DNA of 14,011 bases from DATDMG01 sp036518955 (GTDB lineage: Bacteria; Actinomycetota; Actinomycetes; Actinomycetales; Kineosporiaceae). Each line of letters starts with the position of its first letter. Position 1 is the first letter of the stretch. Below are positions 1-6,761 of the stretch, one piece after another. Under the pieces are notes generated by a model. The model was not told the origin of the DNA. It ran no database searches and was given only the letters and a program-made list of their open reading frames with translations. The stretch lies in the NCBI GenBank assembly GCA_036518955.1, contig DATDMG010000348.1, positions 1-14,011 of the forward strand, in the 5' to 3' direction. The position numbers and the translations under genes were made by a program.

Positions 1-413
1 CGGCTCAACCGGGCCAGGCCGCGCCCGCGGACCACGGGGTCGAGACCCGAGACGGTCGGTCGCTTGCGGCGCTGGCGACCCAGGGCGAGGCCGCCGGTCA
101 GGGCGAACGGTCCGGTGAGACCGAACGGGATCGGCTCGGAGCGCGCCCACGCCAGCGGTGCCGGCCCGTCCGCGGGACGACCGCCGTAGGCGCCGGGCAC
201 GGAGGTGGCCCTGGTGCTCGGTGCCTCGAGCGGGGCAGTGCCCGGGACTCCACCCGGACCGGTACCGCCGGCAACCCCCGGCGGGGTCTCGGTGGCAGCC
301 CGGGACGCCGCGCGGCGCCCGGCCGGCCCCCCTCGGACGAGCCGCCCCTGATCGTCGAACGGGCTGGCACCCGACGTGCCCGCGGAGGCGGGGGGCGGCG
401 GGCCCTCGGTCAC
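1..413 (-). CDS. Unidentified protein, N-terminal part, runs off the left edge
   Basis: An open frame without stops runs on the minus strand from a GTG at 413-411 to the window edge (137 complete codons). The GTG overlaps the TGA of the upstream Wzz-like gene in a GTGA 4-nt overlap, the same coupling used by other genes of this block, which supports translation from this start. Residues 1-85 are rich in Pro, Gly, Ala and Thr and look disordered. A mildly hydrophobic stretch at about 94-112 is followed by a basic cluster (RQRRKR, 113-118), which could be the edge of a first membrane segment. I do not recognise the family. Its place just after a chain-length protein would suit a polymerase/ligase-like or flippase-like membrane protein, but that is only inference from position. 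Nothing in the visible part is catalytic. Confidence 0.6.
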   Translation of the reverse strand, partial: MTEGPPPPASAGTSGASPFDDQGRLVRGGPAGRRAASRAATETPPGVAGGTGPGGVPGTAPLEAPSTRATSVPGAYGGRPADGPAPLAWARSEPIPFGLTGPFALTGGLALGRQRRKRPTVSGLDPVVRGRGLARLS

Positions 414-1747
414 CGGGCCAGCACCACGACCGGTTCGGAGACCCGGACGGCGTCGACGGTGCGCCGAATGTCAGCGAGTCTCGACTTGCGCTGCTTGGCC
501 ACCACGGAGACGAGCAGGTCGCTCTGGCCGGCGATCAGGCTGAGAGCCTCCTCGTCGGCGCCGCAGACGACCACGAGCAGGTCGGCCTGGAAGTTGGCCG
601 GGATGTTCCGCCGGACGTCGCGACGCAGTGCCCAGAGGCGGTCCTCCGCCGCGTTCGACGGGTTGAACTCCGAGACGCGGTCGACGACCGCGACGGTGGC
701 GCCGTGCGTGCGCAGGTGGTGGGCGATCGCCATCGCGAGCTGGGTCGCCGCGAACCGGGTGTCGGGCATGGCCAGCACGACGACGGAGCGGCGCCCGGTC
801 TCGAGAACCCGTCCGGCGAGCTCGCCGGCCTGGACGGTGGTGCGGACGGTGAGGTCCGGAGCGAGGGCGACCAGCTCCCGTGGGCTGTGCGGCTTGCGCC
901 TGCCGGCGCCGGCGGCGACCGCGGCGAGAGCCCCGAGGAACGCGCCGCCCGCGGCACCGAGCAGGGCCGAGATGTTGCGATCCGGACCGGCGGGCAGGGC
1001 GACCGTGGCGTCGATGACCGAGACGGACTGCTTGGCGGCCAGTTCGTTGCTCTGCCGCTGCCCGGCGGCGGAGCCGAGAGCTCCCTGGCGCTGGATCTCC
1101 GCCTGCGAGGTGGACGACCCGAGCGCCTCGCTCGCGATGATCGCCTTGACCTCGGTCGTGAGTTGGTCGATCGACGCCTGGGCGTCATTCTGGATCTTGG
1201 TCTGGACCGCCTTGGCGACCGCGGTCGCCTTGTACCCGGCGCACAGCGAGCTGCTCGGGGACGTCGCGGTGATCGACACGAGGCTGCTGTCCGTGGTCCA
1301 GAGCGGCGTGATCGCGCCGCCGAGTGACTGCTTGTCCTGCTTCGGGCACCCTGCCGCGGCGAACTTGGGATCCGCGTTCAGGTTCTTGACGGCGATCGCC
1401 AGGACCGAGTCGGAGGCCGCCGCGGCCTGCAGCGTCTGACCCGTCGTCTTGATCCCCTGGGCGTCGCCCTGGGCGTTGTTGATCTGGATCGTTGCGGTGG
1501 CCTTCCAGCCGCCCCCGGTGGCGGAGAGGAAGCCCAGCAGGGTGCCGATGAGCAGCCCGACGACGGCCCACGACCAGCGCGCCAGCGCGAGCGACGTGAT
1601 CGGAGCGGTCTGGTAGGTGCTGCCCTCGAGCTCCGGCTCGTAGGCCACGTCGGAGTGCCGCGCGACCCCACCTACGGGCGCGGCGTACGGCATGCCGTTC
1701 TGACTGGCCCCGTGGGCGAGGGCGGCGTCCTGGTCGAGCGGGCTCAT
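410..1747 (-). CDS. Wzz/YveK-type polysaccharide chain-length protein with a degenerate BY-kinase-like cytoplasmic domain
   Basis: The 445-residue product has a polar N-terminus (1-50), a first membrane helix at about 53-76, an extracytoplasmic domain (about 80-255) and a second membrane helix at about 258-281. This is the topology of Wzz/Wzc-like co-polymerases that set chain length and couple to export. The extracytoplasmic part has only two cysteines (134 and 169), which could pair. The C-terminal 160 residues follow the fold order of a BY-kinase/MinD-like ATPase: a strand at 321-326, then a helix, a strand at 351-355 (VAVVD), and a strand at 389-394 with a downstream LLVSVV strand (411-416). 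However, the expected Walker A loop is replaced by MPDTRFAAT (327-335), with no GKS/T lysine, and no terminal tyrosine cluster is present. I therefore infer a non-catalytic pseudokinase domain. The start is an ATG with GGAG only 2 nt upstream. It lies 153 nt after the GT2 gene and overlaps the next gene by 4 nt. Confidence 0.82.
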   Translation of the reverse strand: MSPLDQDAALAHGASQNGMPYAAPVGGVARHSDVAYEPELEGSTYQTAPITSLALARWSWAVVGLLIGTLLGFLSATGGGWKATATIQINNAQGDAQGIKTTGQTLQAAAASDSVLAIAVKNLNADPKFAAAGCPKQDKQSLGGAITPLWTTDSSLVSITATSPSSSLCAGYKATAVAKAVQTKIQNDAQASIDQLTTEVKAIIASEALGSSTSQAEIQRQGALGSAAGQRQSNELAAKQSVSVIDATVALPAGPDRNISALLGAAGGAFLGALAAVAAGAGRRKPHSPRELVALAPDLTVRTTVQAGELAGRVLETGRRSVVVLAMPDTRFAATQLAMAIAHHLRTHGATVAVVDRVSEFNPSNAAEDRLWALRRDVRRNIPANFQADLLVVVCGADEEALSLIAGQSDLLVSVVAKQRKSRLADIRRTVDAVRVSEPVVVLAR

Positions 1748-1900
1748 GGCTCCAGGCTAGGGCACGGTGCATGACAGCACGGTCGATTGGCCGCGTTACC
1801 ATCCCCGGCCGGACACGTCACGCACGAGCGATCTGGCGTTTCCTTCACCCTGGCCGCACGCTGTGACGCTCTGTGGCCGAGGTCGGGGGCAGATGCACGA

Positions 1901-2788
1901 TCAGGACAGGTCCGGCGCCCCGGTCCAGAGACCGCGCACGTAGGCCCGGTGCTCGGTCGCCAACGCCTTGTTGCCGCGGGCCGCGGCGACGGCGGACCGG
2001 GCCAACGTGCCCGCGGTCAGCGCCAGCCTGAGGCCGTGCACGGTGGCCGGCGGGTTGTGGTCCGCGACGTAGGCGACCATCGAGGCGCCGCGCAGCTGGA
2101 ACATCCGGGTGCGCGCCTCGCCCGACCCGCCGCCCGCGTGCGGCACCAGGATGTCGGTGCGCAACCTCTGCCGGAGGCCGGCCAGCCGAACGGCTCGGCC
2201 GTAGGCCATGTCCTCGTTGTAGACGAAGAAGCTCTCGTCGAACCCGCCCAGCGCGAGGAACCGCTCGCGCGGTACGGCCAGGCAGGCCCCGGTGAGCCAG
2301 TCGACCTCCATCGGTTTGTTCGGCTCCGGCCGGGCGTTGAGCCCCGCCCTCGGGAAGATCACATGCAGCCCGACCGCGTGGGCCAGCGCCCGGCCGGCCG
2401 TCGGCTCCCAGCCACCCACCCCGAGCTCCACCCGTCCGTCCGGCCGGACCGTGGTCGCCGAGACCGCGGCGAGTTTCGGGTCCACCTCGAGATCGGTGAC
2501 CAGGGCCCGCAACTGGGTGGCGGTCGGGGAGGTGTCCGGGTTGAGGAAGATGACGACGTCCGCAGTCGACGTCCGGGCGCCCTCGTTGGCCGCCTTCGCG
2601 AAGCCCTCCCCGGCCCCGTCGAGGTAGCGGGCGTTCTTGCGGCCCGCGACCAGGTGCGGGACGCCGTCCGCGCCCTGCGCGTTGTCCACCACCGCGACCG
2701 GTACGTCGTCCGGCAGTCGCTCGAACATCCTCGCGAGCAGGTCGCGGCTGCGGTAGGTGACCAGCACGACCTCGAAGCTGAGTGCCAT
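1901..2788 (-). CDS. GT2-family glycosyltransferase (WbbL/rhamnosyltransferase type)
   Basis: This 295-residue protein is a GT-A fold inverting glycosyltransferase. It should transfer a nucleotide-activated sugar to the growing lipid-linked polysaccharide unit at the cytoplasmic membrane face. It begins with the typical strand FEVVLVTYRSRDLL (5-18). The metal-binding DxD-like motif is FLNPD (81-85). The acceptor-side region (about 162-204) has the usual GACLAVPRE and GGFDESFFVYNED order, with the acidic pair E192-D193 as the likely base region. There are no membrane helices. The frame stays open upstream to 2992, but that part overlaps the SAF oxidoreductase gene. I choose the ATG at 2788 because the family's first strand starts there and GGGAG sits 8 nt upstream. 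It follows the oxidoreductase stop by 5 nt, so it belongs to the same transcript. The donor sugar is unknown. The neighbouring genes suggest it could be the CDP-sugar made by this cluster. Confidence 0.85.
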   Translation of the reverse strand: MALSFEVVLVTYRSRDLLARMFERLPDDVPVAVVDNAQGADGVPHLVAGRKNARYLDGAGEGFAKAANEGARTSTADVVIFLNPDTSPTATQLRALVTDLEVDPKLAAVSATTVRPDGRVELGVGGWEPTAGRALAHAVGLHVIFPRAGLNARPEPNKPMEVDWLTGACLAVPRERFLALGGFDESFFVYNEDMAYGRAVRLAGLRQRLRTDILVPHAGGGSGEARTRMFQLRGASMVAYVADHNPPATVHGLRLALTAGTLARSAVAAARGNKALATEHRAYVRGLWTGAPDLS

Positions 2789-2793
2789 CGGTG

Positions 2794-4101
2794 TCACTCC
2801 CAGGGGGTGGGCCAGCGATCCGTCAACCGAGCCTGCTCGGCGCGCAACCGGTCGACGAGCCGGCCCTGCGGGAGCCGGACATCGGCGTAGGTCAGCACCT
2901 GGTCCTTCCGGACGTCGCGGACGAGCACGCAGCCCTCCGCCACGCCCATCGGCAGCAGGCCGTCGGCTGCGGTGACGTCGGCCCGCTCGCACACCCCGTA
3001 CGTGTCGTAACCGCCCAGGCCGTCGAGGGTGTGGCCGACGGTCAGGTCACGCTTCGCCGTCGCCAGGACCTCCACGGTCGGTGGCCCGGCCGGCTGGATC
3101 GCGGCGTCCCGGAAGAGCACCGCCCGCGCGATGGTCAGCGGCACCTCGAAATGGCACAGGTGGTAGGGGGCGTAGAAGCTGTACAACGGCCCCTCGCCGA
3201 GCTTGTACAGGTTGAGGTAGTGCCGCTGCTTCGGGTCGTCGTGCGTGGCGAGCACGAAGACGCCCGGTCCGGGTTTGGCACCGACCACGTAGTCGACGAC
3301 ACCGCCGAGAGCACGCAGTGTGTCGATGTCATAGCTACCGGTCAGCTCGTCGACGTGCCCGTGGTGGTCGGCGCCGCGCAGGCCCCGTCTCTCCACCGTC
3401 ATCCCGGTCGCGTTGGCGACCAGCGCCTGCTCGAACGACACCTTTGTCCCGTCGGCGAAGCTGGTCACCATGGACGGGTCCTGCCCCCACTTCTCGGCGA
3501 ACGCCTTCTGCGTGGTGGGGTTGCGGTGCTCGTCCTGCAGGCCCTTGACGTTGCCGGCCACGAGCGGGGTGAGCCCGATCCCGCGGACGAACCGGTACAG
3601 GTTGAGCTGGACGCCGGGCTGGTCGCCGTCACAGCCGGTGAGGACGACGCCCGCCGCCTCCGCCCGCTGCCGGAGCACCGAACCGACCGTACCGTCGACC
3701 TCGGCGTTGAGCAGGACGACGTGCTTGCCGTGGTCTATCGCCGAGACGATCACGTGCGCCCCGAACTCGACGGCCCCGGTCGCCTCCAGGACGGCGTCCA
3801 CGCCGTCGGCCTCGGTCACCGCCGCGGGGTCGGAGGTGATCGCGGGGACGCCGCGGGCGATCGCCTTCGCCACGCCCTGGGCGTCGTCCACGACCTCCCA
3901 GTCGGTCACACCAGCCTCGCGGTAGGCCCGCTCGGCGTTCGACCGGGTGCGGTTCGCGATCGCCACGACCTCCATCCCGGAGACCGAGTTCACCACCTGG
4001 TTGACGAACCCGCGGCCCATGAAGCCCGCCCCGACGAGGCCGACCCGGATCGGCTCGCCGTCGGCCTGCCGCTGCCGAAGCGCCCGGTCGACGAGGATCA
4101 T
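2794..4101 (-). CDS. NAD(P)-dependent oxidoreductase with C-terminal SAF domain (homoserine dehydrogenase-like)
   Basis: The 435-residue protein has an N-terminal Rossmann domain with the dinucleotide loop GLVGAGFMG (21-29). The segment LEATG...HVVLLNAEVD (105-136) resembles the NAD-binding half of homoserine dehydrogenases and Gfo/Idh/MocA-like enzymes. A middle catalytic domain (about 150-335) follows, then a C-terminal SAF-type domain (about 343-412, with AKRDLTVGHTLDG and later VRKDQVLTYADVRLP). Threonine synthesis is unlikely here, since its position in a nucleotide-sugar operon argues for a redox step on a sugar nucleotide. From memory, similar proteins occur in sugar-modification clusters, including one beside a CDP-glucose synthase in the streptomycin family. 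That link needs checking. The ATG overlaps the upstream RmlC-like stop (ATGA), and the GT2 gene starts 5 nt downstream. Substrate and direction are unknown. Confidence 0.8.
   Translation of the reverse strand: MILVDRALRQRQADGEPIRVGLVGAGFMGRGFVNQVVNSVSGMEVVAIANRTRSNAERAYREAGVTDWEVVDDAQGVAKAIARGVPAITSDPAAVTEADGVDAVLEATGAVEFGAHVIVSAIDHGKHVVLLNAEVDGTVGSVLRQRAEAAGVVLTGCDGDQPGVQLNLYRFVRGIGLTPLVAGNVKGLQDEHRNPTTQKAFAEKWGQDPSMVTSFADGTKVSFEQALVANATGMTVERRGLRGADHHGHVDELTGSYDIDTLRALGGVVDYVVGAKPGPGVFVLATHDDPKQRHYLNLYKLGEGPLYSFYAPYHLCHFEVPLTIARAVLFRDAAIQPAGPPTVEVLATAKRDLTVGHTLDGLGGYDTYGVCERADVTAADGLLPMGVAEGCVLVRDVRKDQVLTYADVRLPQGRLVDRLRAEQARLTDRWPTPWE
2797..2801 (-). promoter_or_regulatory. Ribosome binding site of the GT2 gene
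   Basis: GGGAG lies 8 nt before the ATG at 2788 and inside the last codons of the upstream oxidoreductase gene. It decides the start at 2788 over the in-frame upstream starts and implies translational coupling. Confidence 0.6.
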
Positions 4102-4664
4102 GTGGGGACCCCTGGCCGGGCGCCGACGAGGTGGGCGGCGGTCAGCAGCGGCCAGGCGGCGTCCTTCTCACTGATCACCTGGACGTCGACCGGCCACGGC
4201 AGCGCCAGCGCCGGGTCGTTCCAGCGCAGGCCGCGCTCGGTTCCGGGGGTGTACCGCGCGCTCACCTGGTAGCTCACCTCGGCACCCTCGGTCAGGGTGA
4301 GGTAGCCGTGCGCGAAGTGGGGCGGTACGTACAGGGAACGGCGGTTGTGCTCGGTGAGTTCCACCGCGACGTGCTGGAACCGGGTGGGGGAGTCCGGCCG
4401 GACGTCCACGATGATGTCCATGATCGCCCCCCGCGTGCAGCGGACGAGCTTGGCCTCCGGGGCCGGGTCCGTCTGGTAGTGCATCCCGCGCAGCGTCCCG
4501 GCCCGGTGGTTGAAGGAGACGTTGCACTGCTCCACCGTCGGGTCGAGCCCCGCCGCCAGGAACTCGTCCCGGCAGAAGGTGCGGGCGAAGAAGCCTCGCT
4601 CGTCCTGCCGCGGCTCCACATCGAGGATCGCGGGACCCTCGATCGCCGTGGTCGTGATCCTCAC
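4098..4664 (-). CDS. RmlC-type nucleotide-sugar 3,5-epimerase
   Basis: This 188-residue cupin has the length and landmarks of dTDP-4-dehydrorhamnose 3,5-epimerases, which epimerise C3/C5 of 4-keto sugar nucleotides. Visible motifs are QDERGFFARTF (20-30), GTLRGMHYQ with catalytic His62, DIIVDVRPDSPTRF (83-96), and YVPPHFAHGY (112-121). SYQVSARYTP (131-140) carries Tyr132 and Tyr138, and Asp168 lies in SEKDAAWP. The His/Asp/Tyr set of active RmlC is therefore all present, so I expect an active enzyme rather than a binding-only cupin. Start is a GTG at 4664-4662 overlapping the SDR stop (GTGA), and the stop overlaps the SAF oxidoreductase ATG. RmlA, RmlB and RmlD partners are absent from the window and a CDP-glucose synthase is present. 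The substrate is therefore more likely a CDP-sugar than dTDP-4-keto-6-deoxyglucose, though this is inference. Confidence 0.88.
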   Translation of the reverse strand: MRITTTAIEGPAILDVEPRQDERGFFARTFCRDEFLAAGLDPTVEQCNVSFNHRAGTLRGMHYQTDPAPEAKLVRCTRGAIMDIIVDVRPDSPTRFQHVAVELTEHNRRSLYVPPHFAHGYLTLTEGAEVSYQVSARYTPGTERGLRWNDPALALPWPVDVQVISEKDAAWPLLTAAHLVGARPGVPT

Positions 4665-5719
4665 CGCGCGGCCCCGGACGTCTCGGGCAGCGCCGCCGCC
4701 GTCGTCCAGAACAGGTCGGCGTCGAGCTGCTGGGTGCGGATCAGGTGCTCGAGCTGCTTCAGCCGGGTGTGGCCGCGCCCGGTGAACGTCTCGTCGTCCA
4801 GCTGGATGTGGCTGAACACCTCGTACAGCTGCCGGGCTCCGCGGGCCGCGTTCCAGTCGCAGGAGAAGCCGGGAAGCTGGCTGGTGATCTTGTCGAAGTT
4901 CACCTTGTAGCTGCGGTTGTCGCCCCCGGGCGGGCCGAACGTCACCTCGCAGCCGGTGAACACCTCCCCGACGGTCTCGGCGATCTCACGGACCTGGTAG
5001 TTCTGCTCGTTGCTGCCCACGTTGAACGTCTCGTTGTGGATCGCTTCGCGGGGTGCGGCCAGAGCGCACTCGATGGCCTTGGCGATGTCGAGGGCGTGAA
5101 CCAGCGGGCGCCACGGCGTCCCGTCGCTGTTCATCGCGATCTTCTTCGTCGTCCAGGCGAGGCCGGCGAGGTTGTTCAGGACGATGTCGAAGCGCTGCCT
5201 CGGCGAGGCGCCGAACGCGGTGGCGTTGCGCATGAACGTGGGGGAGAAGCGGTCCGAGGCCAGCTTGCGCAGGTCGCGTTCGACCAGGGTCTTGCAGTCG
5301 GCGTAGGCGGTCTGCGGGTTGACCGGGCTGGTCTCGTCGACGGTGCCCTCCGCGACCCCGTAGACGCTGCACGAGGACATGTAGACGAAGCGCTGCACGC
5401 CCGCCGCGATGGCCAGCTCCGCCAGCCGCACCGAGCCGGCGTGGTTCACCTTGTAGGTGACCTCCGACAACAGATCGCCGAGCGGGTCGTTGGACAGCTC
5501 GGCCATGTGGACGACGGCATCGACACCCTCGAGGTCGGCACCGGTGATGTGCCGGATGTCCTTGCGCAGCGTCCGCGCGGTCGCCGGGACGCCGTGATAG
5601 AGCCAGCCGTTCGCGTAGTACCCGGTGTCGACGCCGGTGACGTCGTGGCCGGCGGCCATCAGCTGGGGGGCGAGCAGGCACCCGAGGTAGCCCTCCGTGC
5701 CGGTGACGAGGACGCGCAT
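4661..5719 (-). CDS. NAD-dependent epimerase/dehydratase (extended SDR) acting on a nucleotide sugar
   Basis: This 352-residue extended short-chain dehydrogenase has a dinucleotide motif GTEGYLG (7-13), Asp31 at the end of the second strand (suggesting NAD), and HMAELSNDPLGD (71-82). The active-site strand is MSSCSVYG (114-121), with YADCK (139-143) giving the catalytic Tyr139 and Lys143. A sugar-nucleotide-binding region lies at 195-290 and a conserved-looking tail at about 308-337 (TRLKQ...). The active-site strand reads SSCSVYG, not the T/S-D-E-x-Y of RmlB-type 4,6-dehydratases, so I read it as an epimerase/oxidoreductase rather than a dehydratase. The frame is open far upstream to 6409, but that overlaps the cytidylyltransferase in another frame. 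The ATG at 5719 places the Rossmann motif at the N-terminus and overlaps the upstream TGA (ATGA). The next gene overlaps its stop by 4 nt. Confidence 0.88.
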   Translation of the reverse strand: MRVLVTGTEGYLGCLLAPQLMAAGHDVTGVDTGYYANGWLYHGVPATARTLRKDIRHITGADLEGVDAVVHMAELSNDPLGDLLSEVTYKVNHAGSVRLAELAIAAGVQRFVYMSSCSVYGVAEGTVDETSPVNPQTAYADCKTLVERDLRKLASDRFSPTFMRNATAFGASPRQRFDIVLNNLAGLAWTTKKIAMNSDGTPWRPLVHALDIAKAIECALAAPREAIHNETFNVGSNEQNYQVREIAETVGEVFTGCEVTFGPPGGDNRSYKVNFDKITSQLPGFSCDWNAARGARQLYEVFSHIQLDDETFTGRGHTRLKQLEHLIRTQQLDADLFWTTAAALPETSGAAR

Positions 5720-6615
5720 CAGTCGTTCCACACCTTCCAGGCAGCGTCGCCGCTGTCCCACAGTCGGTTGAGCTCGGTCCACTCCCGGTAGGTGTCCATC
5801 CCCATCCAGAAGCCTTCGTGCCCGTTCAGGGTCAGCTCGCCGTCCCGGGCCAGCCGCTGCAGCGGGCGGCCCTCCAGCATCATCTCCGGGTCCTCGTCGA
5901 CGTACTTGTCGATGAAGGTGCGTCGGAACATGAAGAAGCCGCCGTTCACCCAGCCGGTCGCCATGGTGGGCTTCTCGTTGAACTCCACCACCTGGTCGCC
6001 GGTCACGTGCATCTCGCCGAACCGGGACGTCGGGTGGACGGCGGTCACCGTGCCCAGCCGACCCGGTGCGAGGTGGGCCCGGACGAGCCGGTGCAGGTCG
6101 ACGTCGCCGATCCCGTCGCCGTAGGTGAACATGAAGTGGTCGGCGTCGAGGTGCTGGGCGACCCGGCGGAGCCGCTCGGCGGTGCCGGTCTTCAGCCCGG
6201 TCTCGACGAACGTGACCTCCCAGTCCTCCATCGCCGCCGACCCGGCGTCGCCGTGGTACTGCGGCAGCACCGAGTCGGGGGTGAGGGTGAAGTCGGCCAC
6301 GTGCTCCCGGTAGTCCAGGAAGTAGCGCTTGATCTGGTCGCTCTTGTAGCCGAGCGCGAGCACGAACCGACGGAAACCGAAGTGCCGGTAAGTCTTCATG
6401 ATGTGCCACAGGATGGGCCGGCCGCCGATGTCGACGAGCGGTTTCGGGAGCTTCTCGCTCGCCTCGCGCAGCCGGGTACCCATGCCGCCACAGGGGATCA
6501 CGACCGGGATCGTGGTGAGGTCGAGACCCTCCACCACGACCGGCTCGGCCGTGGCACGCGCGGGGTACGCGGGCGGCGGGGCGGCGGGCGAACCCTGGGG
6601 GGTGGGCGGCGTCAT
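5719..6615 (-). CDS. rfbF: Glucose-1-phosphate cytidylyltransferase (CDP-glucose synthase)
   Basis: The enzyme makes CDP-glucose from CTP and alpha-D-glucose-1-phosphate. From the ATG at 6615 the protein has 298 residues. A Pro/Ala-rich, probably disordered tail (1-34) precedes the nucleotidyltransferase fold. Motifs are GGMGTRL (43-49), the substrate loop LPKPLVDIGG (56-65), ILWHIMKTY (68-76), and the metal-binding YGDG (165-168). EFNEKP (211-216), NGGFFMF (224-230) and the C-terminal GFWMGMDTYRE (268-278) follow. The last motif, with W and MDT, is typical of RfbF/StrQ-type cytidylyltransferases and separates them from RmlA thymidylyltransferases. The start at 6615 is preferred over the in-frame ATG at 6633 because GAGGAG lies just upstream. 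The tail is longer than usual for the family, which normally starts at the GG loop. The gene opens the tightly coupled sugar-nucleotide set and overlaps the SDR gene by 4 nt. Confidence 0.9.
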   Translation of the reverse strand: MTPPTPQGSPAAPPPAYPARATAEPVVVEGLDLTTIPVVIPCGGMGTRLREASEKLPKPLVDIGGRPILWHIMKTYRHFGFRRFVLALGYKSDQIKRYFLDYREHVADFTLTPDSVLPQYHGDAGSAAMEDWEVTFVETGLKTGTAERLRRVAQHLDADHFMFTYGDGIGDVDLHRLVRAHLAPGRLGTVTAVHPTSRFGEMHVTGDQVVEFNEKPTMATGWVNGGFFMFRRTFIDKYVDEDPEMMLEGRPLQRLARDGELTLNGHEGFWMGMDTYREWTELNRLWDSGDAAWKVWND

Positions 6616-6618
6616 GCT

Positions 6619-6624
6619 CTCCTC
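6619..6624 (-). promoter_or_regulatory. Ribosome binding site of rfbF
   Basis: GAGGAG lies 3 nt before the ATG at 6615. The spacing is short but the match is strong, and the alternative ATG at 6633 has no comparable site, so it tips the start choice. Confidence 0.4.
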
Positions 6625-6761
6625 AATCTCCATGATGGTCCGGGGCGCCCCTCGTCGGTGCGGCCCCGGGTCTGGCTGGCAGCCTAACGGCGTGCCGACC
6701 TCGGCCGGCATGCCCGGCGGCCGCGGCGACCCGGACGGTCGGGTGGGAAGGCCGGGGATGG

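Noticed and set aside
158..1327. Long plus-strand open frame (389 codons)
   Set aside because: It is antisense to the Wzz-like gene, is Arg/Gly/Asp-rich without domain motifs, and is typical of frames opposite high-GC genes.
2782..4272. Plus-strand open frame of 496 codons
   Set aside because: It lies opposite the SAF oxidoreductase, whose motifs are clear. The frame gives a low-complexity product.
4098..4664. RmlC as evidence for dTDP-L-rhamnose synthesis in this operon
   Set aside because: RmlA, RmlB and RmlD are absent, and the only nucleotidyltransferase has cytidylyltransferase features. A rhamnose set elsewhere in the genome cannot be excluded.
5722..6409. N-terminal extension of the SDR frame up to 6409
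   Set aside because: It overlaps the cytidylyltransferase out of frame. The Rossmann motif begins right after the ATG at 5719.
6681..6686. TAGGCT as a -10 box for rfbF
   Set aside because: It fits TAnnnT, but no -35 partner lies 16-19 nt upstream, and such hexamers occur by chance.
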